A DNA stretch of 6,175 nt from Frankiales bacterium (lineage in GTDB: Bacteria; Actinomycetota; Actinomycetes; Mycobacteriales; SCTD01): positions 1-6,175 of the forward strand of contig JAOPWK010000052.1 of the NCBI GenBank assembly GCA_025965735.1, in the 5' to 3' direction. The position numbers were made by a program, and so were the translations under genes. This document shows positions 1-6,175 of this stretch, one piece after another. The notes below the pieces were generated by a model. The model was not told the DNA's origin, did no database searches, and was given only the letters and a program-made list of their open reading frames with translations. Positions within the stretch are counted from its first letter, which is position 1. Each line of letters opens with the position of its first letter.

Positions 1-1291
1 AGTGCACCTTGCCGAGCCGGTCGTCCATCATCCGGCCGGTCAGCTTCGGGAACCAGTAGTAGACGCCGCCGAAGAAGGCGAACACCACGGTGCCGAAGAG
101 CACGTAGTGGAAGTGCGCCACCACGTAATAGGTGTCCGAGACGTGGAAGTCGATCGGCGGGCTGGCGAGCAGCACGCCGGTCAGGCCGCCGAGCAGGAAC
201 GTCACGAGGAAGCCCATCGCGAACAGCATCGGCGTCTCGAACGTCAGCTGGCCGCGCCACATGGTGCCGATCCAGTTGAAGAACTTCACACCGGTGGGCA
301 CCGCGATGAGGAAGCTCAGGAAGGCGAAGAACGGCAGCAGCACCGCGCCCGTCGGGTACATGTGGTGGGCCCATACGGTCAGCGACAGCGCGCCGATGGC
401 GATGGTGGCGAAGACCAGGCCCTTGTAGCCGAACAGCGGCTTGCGGCTGAACACCGGGATGATCTCGGTGATGACGCCGAAGAACGGCAGCGCCACGATG
501 TAGACCTCGGGGTGGCCGAAGAACCAGAACAGGTGCTGCCACAGGATCGCGCCGCCGTTGTCGACGTTGTAGATCTGGGCACCGAGGTGCCGGTCGGCCT
601 CGAGGGCGAAGAAGGCCGCGGTGATGACCGGGAAGGCGAACAGCACCAGGATCGACGTCACCAGCATGTTCCAGGTGAAGATCGGCATCCGGAACATCGT
701 CATGCCGGGCGCGCGCAGGCAGATGATCGTGGTGATGAAGTTGACGGCGCCGAGGATCGTGCCCAGACCGGCGGCCAGCAGGCCGATGACCCAGAGGTCG
801 GCACCGATCTGCGGGTTGTAGATCTCGCTGTTGAGCGGCGCGTAGGCGAACCAGCCGAACGACGCGGCGCCCTCAGGCGTGAGGAACCCGGCAAGAACGG
901 TGATGCCGCCGAACAGGTACAGCCAGTACGAGAAGGCGTTCAGGCGAGGGAACGCCATGTCCGGCGCGCCGATCTGCAGCGGCATGATGAAGTTCGCGAA
1001 GCCGTAGGCGGCCGGAGGCGCGAACAGGAACATCATGATCGTGCCGTGCATCGTGAAGAGCTGGTTGTACTGCTCGGGGCTCACGACCTGCAGGCCCGGC
1101 TGCGCCAGCTCGGCGCGGATGATCTCCGCCATGCCGCCGGCGAGCAGGAAGAAGATGAACGACGTGACAAGGTAGAGCAGGCCGATCGTCTTGTGATCCG
1201 TGGTCGTCAGGACCTTGACGATCTTGGCGCCTGGGGACTGCCGCGGGCGCCGGATCTGCACCGGCGTCGTGGCGTCGGCGATGAGGGTCAT
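1..1291 (-). CDS. ctaD: Cytochrome c oxidase subunit I (aa3 type), 3' end beyond the window
   Basis: Catalytic subunit of the membrane-bound terminal oxidase. It reduces O2 to water at a heme a3-CuB centre and pumps protons. The first 430 codons are visible; the family is usually about 570-590 residues, so roughly a quarter is missing off the left edge. About ten of the family's twelve membrane helices are present. Ligands seen: H82 (MHGTIMMF) and H395 for heme a, H393 (HFHYV) for heme a3, and H260, H309 and H310 (GHPEVY, WAHHMY) for CuB. Y264 is the tyrosine that cross-links to the CuB histidine. D111 and N118 match the D-channel entrance, E262 its inner glutamate and K336 (PTGVKFFNW) the K channel. 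This is therefore a complete A1-type pumping site. The ATG directly follows the ctaC stop with no gap, and GGGAG lies 7 nt upstream inside ctaC, so the two genes are probably translationally coupled. No frameshift was seen. Confidence 0.97.
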   Translation of the reverse strand, partial: MTLIADATTPVQIRRPRQSPGAKIVKVLTTTDHKTIGLLYLVTSFIFFLLAGGMAEIIRAELAQPGLQVVSPEQYNQLFTMHGTIMMFLFAPPAAYGFANFIMPLQIGAPDMAFPRLNAFSYWLYLFGGITVLAGFLTPEGAASFGWFAYAPLNSEIYNPQIGADLWVIGLLAAGLGTILGAVNFITTIICLRAPGMTMFRMPIFTWNMLVTSILVLFAFPVITAAFFALEADRHLGAQIYNVDNGGAILWQHLFWFFGHPEVYIVALPFFGVITEIIPVFSRKPLFGYKGLVFATIAIGALSLTVWAHHMYPTGAVLLPFFAFLSFLIAVPTGVKFFNWIGTMWRGQLTFETPMLFAMGFLVTFLLGGLTGVLLASPPIDFHVSDTYYVVAHFHYVLFGTVVFAFFGGVYYWFPKLTGRMMDDRLGKVH

Positions 1292-2152
1292 CTACTCGCT
1301 CCCGGTGGTGGCTTCAGCGCCGGACAGCGCGCCGGTGCCGACGCCTGATCCGATCTCGTTCGCGGGGTTCGCCTTCAACCCGGCGATGTAGTCGTCGTAC
1401 GCCTCGGGCGAGACCACGCGGACGCGGAAGTTCATGGCGGAGTGCTTCTCCCCGCAGAACTCGGCGCAGCGCCCGATGTACTCGCCCTCCTTCTTGACCG
1501 TGAACTCGAAGGTGTTCTCCCGGCCCGGGATGACGTCGCGCTTGAACAGGAACGCCGGCACGAAGAACGAGTGGATGACGTCCGGGGAGGTCTCCACGAT
1601 GCGGATCGTGCGGTCGGTCGGCAGGACCATGACGGCGGGCTGGGTCGTGAAGCCCGTAACGCCGACGCCCTCGTCGACGTAGTTGAACGTCCAGTTCCAC
1701 TGGAAGCCGACGACGCCGATGTTGACGTCGGCCCCGCCCTGCTCGTCGTCGCTGAGCTCGTTGACGAAGTTCTGGCTGATCGTCGTGTAGTAGAAGAGCA
1801 CCGCGATGATCACGAACGGAACGACCGTGTAGAGCACCTCGATCGGCAGGTTGTAGCGCACCTGGCGCGGCAGCTGGTCGCTCTTCTTGCGGTAGCGGAA
1901 GCCGGCCCAGAGCATCAGCAGCCAGACGAAGATGCCCACGACGGTGGCGGCGGCGGCGGAGCCGAGCCACAGCTCGTAGATGTTCTCGCCCTGCTCGGTG
2001 GCCGGCTGCGGGAAGCCCGTGCCGAACGCCTTCTCGTAGGCGTCGCGCGCGTCGCAGCCGGCGGCCAGGAGGCCAGTCGGCAGCAGCACCGCAGCAAGCC
2101 GGGCCGCGCGGACGCGGCCTCCGCGAGCTGCCGGTGAGGGGGTCGGGATCAA
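1292..2152 (-). CDS. ctaC: Cytochrome c oxidase subunit II, lipoprotein with CuA site
   Basis: This 286-residue subunit carries the binuclear CuA centre that takes electrons from cytochrome c (in actinobacteria usually from the bcc complex) and passes them to CtaD. The N-terminus has arginines, a hydrophobic stretch and a lipobox-like LLAAGC with C33, so it is probably cleaved and lipidated there; the -3 residue is A, slightly off the strict consensus. Two membrane helices follow, at about 64-85 and 103-122. The cupredoxin domain has QWNW (151-154, aromatic patch for electron entry) and CuA ligands H194, C229, E231, C233, H237 and M240 (CAEFCGEKHSAM). The tail after about 260 is low-complexity G/A/T. 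The start is TTG at 2152, chosen because it keeps the whole signal peptide and has GGAAGG 9 nt upstream; no in-frame ATG or GTG lies just upstream. The loop before the CuA ligands lacks the long charged insertion of mycobacterial and corynebacterial CtaC. Confidence 0.96.
   Translation of the reverse strand: MIPTPSPAARGGRVRAARLAAVLLPTGLLAAGCDARDAYEKAFGTGFPQPATEQGENIYELWLGSAAAATVVGIFVWLLMLWAGFRYRKKSDQLPRQVRYNLPIEVLYTVVPFVIIAVLFYYTTISQNFVNELSDDEQGGADVNIGVVGFQWNWTFNYVDEGVGVTGFTTQPAVMVLPTDRTIRIVETSPDVIHSFFVPAFLFKRDVIPGRENTFEFTVKKEGEYIGRCAEFCGEKHSAMNFRVRVVSPEAYDDYIAGLKANPANEIGSGVGTGALSGAEATTGSE
1299..1303 (-). promoter_or_regulatory. Ribosome binding site for ctaD inside the end of ctaC
   Basis: GGGAG on the minus strand lies 7 nt before the ctaD ATG and within the last codons of ctaC. 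Because the ctaC stop and ctaD start abut, ribosomes finishing ctaC are well placed to restart on ctaD. Confidence 0.6.
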
Positions 2153-2161
2153 CCTCTCAGG

Positions 2162-2167
2162 CCTTCC
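2162..2167 (-). promoter_or_regulatory. Ribosome binding site that supports the TTG start of ctaC
   Basis: GGAAGG on the minus strand lies 9 nt before the TTG at 2152. A second purine stretch, GAGAGG, directly abuts the start and is too close to act alone. The site supports TTG as the real initiation codon. Confidence 0.6.
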
Positions 2168-2188
2168 AGACGAGCGGACACGGGGCGG

Positions 2189-2230
2189 GCAGGAGGCCCC
2201 GGAACTGGACTCCTGCTCGCGTCGGCGAGC
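2189..2230. repeat. Two adjacent inverted repeats in the ctaC / desulfurase divergent gap
   Basis: GCAGGAG (2189-2195) pairs with CTCCTGC (2210-2216) across a 14-nt loop. GCTCGC (2215-2220) pairs with GCGAGC (2225-2230) across the loop GTCG. The two overlap by two bases, so as RNA they would be alternative folds. They fall in the probable ctaC leader and upstream of the plus-strand gene. They could be an RNA structure or a protein site; in DNA this GC-rich, short inverted repeats also arise by chance. The rest of the 144-bp gap shows nothing clear apart from a weak TACGCT hexamer (2233-2228, minus) that could be a ctaC -10. Confidence 0.3.
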
Positions 2231-2282
2231 GTATCCCAGCGCCTTCGAGCCTTCCTGCTGGGGGCGCTGCGCCTCGCCGGGC

Positions 2283-2288
2283 TAGCGT
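2283..2288 (+). promoter_or_regulatory. Candidate -10 hexamer for the cysteine desulfurase-like gene
   Basis: TAGCGT fits the actinobacterial TAnnnT -10 pattern and lies 8 nt before the GTG at 2297, the distance expected if transcription starts at or one base before the start codon. No -35 resembling TTGACA is seen at 16-19 bp, and there is no Shine-Dalgarno sequence, so the call rests on position and analogy with the neighbouring genes. Confidence 0.35.
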
Positions 2289-2296
2289 CCCTCGTC

Positions 2297-3388
2297 GTGC
2301 GTGACCCGGTGCCTGTCCACCTCGACGCCGCCGCCGGGCTGCCGCTGCACCCGGCCGCGCGCGAGGCGCTGCTCGTCGCGCTCGACGACGGGTGGGCCGA
2401 CCCGGCAAAGCTCTACGGCGCGGGCCGCCGCGCGCGGCTGCTGCTCGACGGAGCGCGCGAGGCGGTCGCGGAGCAGCTGGGGGCGCGGCCGGACGAAGTC
2501 CGCTTCACCGGCTCCGGGACCGAGGCGGCCCACCTCGGGGTGCTGGGCGTCCTGCGCGGACGCCGCCGGGTGGGCAGCCACGTGCTGCACAGCGCGGTCG
2601 AGCACTCGTGCGTGCTGCACGCGGTGGGGTTCGCCGGCGCGGACGCCACCTCGGTGCCGGTGGACCGCCTCGGCCGGGTGGACGTGCCGGCTTACGCGCC
2701 GAGGCCCGACACCGCGCTGGCCTGCCTGATCAGCGCCTCGCACGAGGTCGGCACGGTGCAGCCGGTCGAGGCGGTGGCCGAGCGGCTGGGCGAGGTCCCG
2801 CTGCTGGTCGACGCGGCCCAGACCGTCGGCCGCACGCCGGTCCCGACGGGCTGGTCGGTCCTGACGGCGAGCGCGCACAAGTGGGGCGGCCCTCGCGGCG
2901 TGGGGGTGCTGGCCGTGCGCACCGGCACGCGGTTCGGCTCGCCGGTGCCGGGTGACCAGCGGGACACGGCGCCGCTCCCCCAGGTGCTGGCCGCTGCGGT
3001 GGGGCTACAGGCCGCCGCGGCGGAGGCTGCGGACGAGGACGCCCGGCTCCGCCCGCTGGTCGAGCGGATCCGCCGCCGCGTGGCCGAGGTCGTGCCCGAC
3101 GCCGAGGTCGTGGGCGACCCCGACGACCGGCTGCCGCACCTGGTCGCGTTCAGCTCGCCGTACGCCGACGGCGAGACGCTGCTGCGCGGACTGGACCGCG
3201 AGGGCTTCGCGGTCAGCAGCGGGTCGAGCTGCTCGGCGTCGGTGCTGGAGCCGAGCCACGTGCTGGCGGCCATGGGCGTGCTGTCGCACGGGCACGTGCG
3301 GGTGTCGCTGCACCGCGGCACGACCGAGCGGGACGTGGACCGCTTCCTCGAGGTGCTCCCCCGCGTCGTGGCGGAGCAGCTCGCCTAG
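2297..3388 (+). CDS. Cysteine desulfurase-like class V aminotransferase (NifS/IscS family)
   Basis: This is a PLP enzyme of 363 residues, probably cytoplasmic, expected to remove sulfur from L-cysteine as a persulfide, giving alanine. Motifs in order: LDAAAG (9-14, for the usual LDNAAT), FTGSGTEA (70-77, PLP phosphate loop), H103 (SAVEH, ring stacking), SHEVGTVQP (148-156), DAAQTVG (172-178, D172 and Q175 contacting PLP), SAHKWGGPRG (192-201, K195 the Schiff-base lysine) and SSGSSCSAS (307-315, C312 the persulfide cysteine), then RVSLHRGTT (335-343). IscS is about 404 residues, so this is a shorter form. It lacks the C-terminal TusA-like domain that I recall on some actinobacterial relatives. 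The GTG start has no Shine-Dalgarno but does have a TAnnnT hexamer upstream; GTG at 2309 is a less likely alternative. It diverges from ctaC, and its stop shares CTAG with the adoK stop. Function is inferred from motifs; the sulfur acceptor is unknown. Confidence 0.9.
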   Translation: MRDPVPVHLDAAAGLPLHPAAREALLVALDDGWADPAKLYGAGRRARLLLDGAREAVAEQLGARPDEVRFTGSGTEAAHLGVLGVLRGRRRVGSHVLHSAVEHSCVLHAVGFAGADATSVPVDRLGRVDVPAYAPRPDTALACLISASHEVGTVQPVEAVAERLGEVPLLVDAAQTVGRTPVPTGWSVLTASAHKWGGPRGVGVLAVRTGTRFGSPVPGDQRDTAPLPQVLAAAVGLQAAAAEAADEDARLRPLVERIRRRVAEVVPDAEVVGDPDDRLPHLVAFSSPYADGETLLRGLDREGFAVSSGSSCSASVLEPSHVLAAMGVLSHGHVRVSLHRGTTERDVDRFLEVLPRVVAEQLA

Positions 3389-4350
3389 AGGGTCAGGTGC
3401 GGGGCGAGCTCGGCGCGGGCGTCCTCGCCGTAGACCTCCGCGAAGCGGTCGAGGAAGCCGTCGGCGGTGAAGGTGTACTCCTGGGTGCCGATCGTCTCGA
3501 CGACGTGCGTGGCCACCAGCGCGCCGACCTGCGCGGAACGCTCCAGGGACAGGCCCCAGCCGATGGCGCACAGGAAGCCGGCGCGGAAGGCGTCGCCGAC
3601 ACCGGTGGGCTCCACCACCTCGCGAGCCGGCGCGGGAGCCACCTCGATGACCGGCTGGCCCTTCTGGAAGATGCTGATGCCATCGGCGCCGTGGGTGGTG
3701 ATGCGCGTGCCCACCACGTCGAGCACGTCGTCGGCGCTCCAGCCGGTCTTCTCGTGGACGAGCTTGGCCTCGTAGTCGTTGGTGAACAGGTACGTCGCGC
3801 CCTCGACGAGGCCGCGGATCGCGTCGCCGTCCATGAACGCCAGCTGCTGCGAGGGGTCGGCCGCGAACGGCACGCCGCGCTCGCGGCAGCTGGCCGAGTG
3901 CCGCAGCATCGCGCCGGGGTCGTCCGGGGCGACCACGACCAGGTCCACCTCGCCGACGCCGGCGATGTCGATCTCGGCCGCCTCGACCATGGCTCCGGGG
4001 AAGAAGGTGGCGATCTGCGCGTGGTCCTGGTCGGTGGTGCAGGTGAAGCGGGCCGAGGCGAGGGTGTCGCTGACCCGCACGTGCGTGGTGTCGACGCCGT
4101 GCTCCTGCAGCCAGGTGAGGTACTCGGCGGAGTCCTTGCCGACCGCACCGACGAGCAGCGGGCTGTGGCCCAGCACGCCCATGCCGAAGGCGATGTTGGC
4201 GCCGGTGCCGCCACGCCGGACTTTCAGGTCGCTGGCGAGGAACGAGAGCGAGACGTTGCTCAGCTGCTCCGCGAGCAGGGAGTCGGCGAAGCGGCCCTCG
4301 AAGGTGAACAGGTGGTCGGTGGCGATGGAACCGGCGACGGCGATGCGCAT
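3385..4350 (-). CDS. adoK: Adenosine kinase, PfkB/ribokinase family (AdoK type)
   Basis: This 321-residue cytoplasmic kinase is expected to phosphorylate adenosine to AMP with ATP (purine salvage). It closely resembles M. tuberculosis AdoK (CbhK, Rv2202c, about 324 residues), sharing GSIATDHL, VSLSFL, RFTCTTD, FAADPSQQLA, YLFTNDYE, KTGW, PTGVGDAFRAGFL and GTQE as I remember that protein. PfkB marks: the glycine-rich N-terminal signature at about 47-72 (RRGGTGANIAFGMG, then VGAVGKD), an NxxE-type motif N191-E194, and the C-terminal anion-hole signature 248-260 with catalytic D253. Start choice: ATG at 4350 places MRIAVAGSIATDHL at the N-terminus as in the family. A GTG at 4392 would add 14 residues unlike the family and lies inside a palindrome. 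There is no Shine-Dalgarno, but TAGTCT lies 7 nt upstream. It overlaps the desulfurase tail by 4 bp. Use of other sugars or nucleosides cannot be excluded from sequence alone. Confidence 0.92.
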   Translation of the reverse strand: MRIAVAGSIATDHLFTFEGRFADSLLAEQLSNVSLSFLASDLKVRRGGTGANIAFGMGVLGHSPLLVGAVGKDSAEYLTWLQEHGVDTTHVRVSDTLASARFTCTTDQDHAQIATFFPGAMVEAAEIDIAGVGEVDLVVVAPDDPGAMLRHSASCRERGVPFAADPSQQLAFMDGDAIRGLVEGATYLFTNDYEAKLVHEKTGWSADDVLDVVGTRITTHGADGISIFQKGQPVIEVAPAPAREVVEPTGVGDAFRAGFLCAIGWGLSLERSAQVGALVATHVVETIGTQEYTFTADGFLDRFAEVYGEDARAELAPHLTL

Positions 4351-4357
4351 CCGCGGG

Positions 4358-4363
4358 AGACTA
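4358..4363 (-). promoter_or_regulatory. Candidate -10 hexamer for adoK (leaderless)
   Basis: TAGTCT on the minus strand ends 7 nt before the adoK ATG, so transcription would begin at the A of ATG. The best -35-like sequence, TTGGCG (4389-4384), is 20 bp away, which is longer than usual. A copy of the CTACTGA half-site (4361-4367) overlaps this hexamer, so a protein bound there would block it. Confidence 0.45.
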
Positions 4364-4391
4364 CTGACGCATCTCGGACGACTCGCCAACA

Positions 4392-4405
4392 CTACTGATC
4401 AGTAG
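4392..4405. promoter_or_regulatory. Perfect 14-bp palindrome, candidate operator between adoK and the small gene
   Basis: CTACTGATCAGTAG is its own reverse complement over all 14 bases. It lies midway in the 94-bp gap between two divergent genes, 3 bp before the proposed -35 of the plus-strand gene. The half-site CTACTGA recurs at 4361-4367, exactly 31 bp away (about three helical turns), overlapping the adoK -10. CAGTA recurs at 4421-4425, 21 bp from the CAGTA of the palindrome (about two turns). This layout suits a dimeric helix-turn-helix repressor or activator acting on both genes. The binding protein is unknown and no regulator gene lies in the window. Confidence 0.55.
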
Positions 4406-4408
4406 GCC

Positions 4409-4437
4409 TTGGGTACCCGCCAGTAACTCCCTACCGT
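4409..4437 (+). promoter_or_regulatory. Candidate leaderless promoter of the 67-residue gene
   Basis: TTGGGT (4409-4414) and TACCGT (4432-4437) are separated by the ideal 17 bp, and the ATG at 4445 starts 7 nt after the -10. This is the best -35/-10 pair in the window. The spacer contains part of an 8-bp palindrome, GGGTACCC (4411-4418). No Shine-Dalgarno sequence lies before the ATG. Confidence 0.5.
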
Positions 4438-4444
4438 CGGCTGC

Positions 4445-4648
4445 ATGACCACCTCACACCACGTGCCCGCCGACGACGACGCCGACACGATCATCGACCT
4501 GGTGGAGGACTGCCGCGAGATCAGCGGGGTCCTCGGGTCGTTCGTGCCGACGGTGATCCGCATCCCGGAGGCGCGCACCGCTCCCCCGATGGAGATCAGC
4601 ATCGACGCGGTGCACGCGCTCGCGGGCTACGAGGAGTACGGCTCCTAG
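4445..4648 (+). CDS. Small acidic protein of unknown function, 67 residues
   Basis: I do not recognise this protein. It looks like a real gene: almost every codon ends in G or C (exceptions TCA and GCT), a well-spaced promoter-like sequence precedes its ATG, and it fills the space between two neighbours almost exactly. The N-terminal third is acidic (ADDDADTIIDLVEDCREI), followed by a hydrophobic stretch (GVLGSFVPTVIRIPE), then a proline-containing linker (TAPPMEIS) and an acidic, tyrosine-containing tail (GYEEYGS). There is no signal peptide, no membrane helix and only one cysteine (C20), so a soluble cytoplasmic protein is likely. It diverges from adoK across the palindromic gap and converges on the thiolase with 8 bp between their stops. 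The opposite-strand frame here is a shadow. Function cannot be assigned. Confidence 0.7.
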   Translation: MTTSHHVPADDDADTIIDLVEDCREISGVLGSFVPTVIRIPEARTAPPMEISIDAVHALAGYEEYGS

Positions 4649-4656
4649 CCCGAGGC

Positions 4657-5847
<1,191 letters not shown>

Positions 5848-5853
5848 GTGGCC

Positions 5854-5859
5854 ACCGTA
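5854..5859 (-). promoter_or_regulatory. Candidate -10 hexamer for the thiolase gene (leaderless)
   Basis: TACGGT on the minus strand ends 6 nt before the thiolase ATG. The matching -35 position falls inside the hairpin after erpA and has no clear TTG motif. The gene may therefore have its own promoter here, or be reached by read-through from erpA. Confidence 0.35.
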
Positions 5860-5862
5860 CGA

Positions 5863-5899
5863 CGACGGCGCCGGCCCCCTGAGGGGACCGGCGCCGTCG
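5863..5899 (-). terminator. Strong GC-rich hairpin after erpA, probable U-less terminator
   Basis: CGACGGCGCCGG (5863-5874) pairs perfectly with CCGGCGCCGTCG (5888-5899). After one C/A mismatch, four more C-G pairs close a TGA loop (5880-5882). The stem starts 13 nt after the erpA stop. No T-run follows on the minus strand, a form often proposed for actinobacterial terminators. The structure is symmetrical, but only erpA ends here, so it is assigned to erpA. Confidence 0.7.
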
Positions 5900-5912
5900 G
5901 ACGTGCTGAGAC

Positions 5913-6175
5913 CTAGTGGAAGGACTCGCCGCAGGCGCAGGAGCCGCCGGCGTTCGGGTTGTCGATGGTGAAGCCCTGCTTCTCGATGGTGTCGACGAAG
6001 TCGATCGTCGCGCCGGCGAGGTACGGGACGCTCATGCGGTCGACGACCACCTTGACGGTGCCGTCGGCGTAGGTCTGCACGGCGTCGCCGTCGAGGGAGC
6101 GCTCGTCGAAGAAGAGCTGGTAGCGCAGGCCCGAGCAGCCGCCGGGCTGGACGGCGACGCGGAGCGCGAGGTCGT
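5913..6175 (-). CDS. erpA: A-type Fe-S cluster carrier, HesB/IscA family, 5' end beyond the window
   Basis: The last 86 codons are visible; actinobacterial members are about 118 residues, so some 30 N-terminal residues lie beyond the right edge. The protein is expected to bind a [2Fe-2S] or [4Fe-4S] cluster and hand it to target enzymes in the cytoplasm. The three ligand cysteines of the family are present: one in PGGCSGLRYQ and two in the C-terminal SCACGESFH, which ends the protein. The core between them (TVKVVVDRMSVPYLAGATIDFVD split by the usual Ser and Asp positions) fits the family fold. M. tuberculosis has an equivalent gene (Rv2204c) close to adoK and ctaC, which supports orthology. 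A strong hairpin follows the stop, and the thiolase lies downstream on the same strand. ErpA and IscA cannot be told apart with certainty from this fragment; the name follows actinobacterial usage. Confidence 0.93.
   Translation of the reverse strand, partial: DLALRVAVQPGGCSGLRYQLFFDERSLDGDAVQTYADGTVKVVVDRMSVPYLAGATIDFVDTIEKQGFTIDNPNAGGSCACGESFH

Noticed and set aside
2..1348. Long open frame on the plus strand (448 codons) across the ctaD region
   Set aside because: It is antisense to ctaD, which has every catalytic residue in place. Its protein is dominated by H, E, R, D and A with no motif, as expected of a shadow frame in high-GC DNA.
2157..2408. Minus-strand open frame spanning the ctaC / desulfurase gap
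   Set aside because: It is arginine-, alanine- and proline-rich low-complexity sequence overlapping the real desulfurase start, with no motif.
4351..4392. Upstream GTG start for adoK at 4392
   Set aside because: It adds 14 residues unlike the N-terminus of the family, begins inside the palindrome and lies upstream of the likely -10.
3397..4398. Plus-strand open frame opposite adoK
   Set aside because: adoK carries full PfkB signatures on the minus strand; the opposite frame is low-complexity and matches no family.
4399..4602. Minus-strand open frame of 67 codons opposite the small gene
   Set aside because: The plus-strand frame has the G/C third-position bias, a promoter and a clean fit between neighbours; the minus frame has none of these and would run across the palindrome.

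Overview
The window is chromosomal DNA from a high-GC actinobacterium. Third codon positions are almost all G or C. The gene order (ctaD and ctaC, an adoK-type kinase and an erpA/HesB gene close together) resembles what is known from mycobacteria and, from memory, streptomycetes. The kinase is closely similar to Mycobacterium tuberculosis AdoK. CtaC lacks the large periplasmic insertion of mycobacterial and corynebacterial CtaC, so a lineage outside Corynebacteriales is more likely. I cannot name the genus.

Layout. At 1-2152 (minus) lie the aa3-type cytochrome c oxidase genes: ctaC (subunit II, lipoprotein) directly followed by ctaD (subunit I), which runs off the left edge. After a 144-bp divergent gap comes a class V aminotransferase of the cysteine desulfurase type (2297-3388, plus). 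It ends tail to tail with adoK (3385-4350, minus), and the two stop codons share one CTAG. A 94-bp divergent gap holding a perfect 14-bp palindrome separates adoK from an unrecognised 67-residue protein (4445-4648, plus). This ends 8 bp from the end of a convergent thiolase (4657-5847, minus). At the right edge is erpA (5913-6175, minus), an A-type Fe-S carrier gene cut by the window end, with a strong hairpin just after its stop.

Genes and expression. CtaC/CtaD form the terminal oxidase core. The desulfurase and ErpA could supply and deliver sulfur for Fe-S clusters of the respiratory chain (inference from neighbourhood). AdoK recycles adenosine, and the thiolase belongs to acyl-CoA metabolism. 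ctaC and ctaD have ordinary Shine-Dalgarno sites. The other four genes whose starts are visible have none; each instead has a TAnnnT hexamer 6-8 nt before its start codon, suggesting leaderless transcripts.

There is no mobile element, CRISPR array, tRNA or rRNA, and no gene-free stretch longer than 144 bp. Most of the window is ordinary conserved actinobacterial housekeeping sequence. The points most worth a second look are the palindrome, the small orphan protein and the leaderless pattern. I see no evidence of a new multi-gene system.
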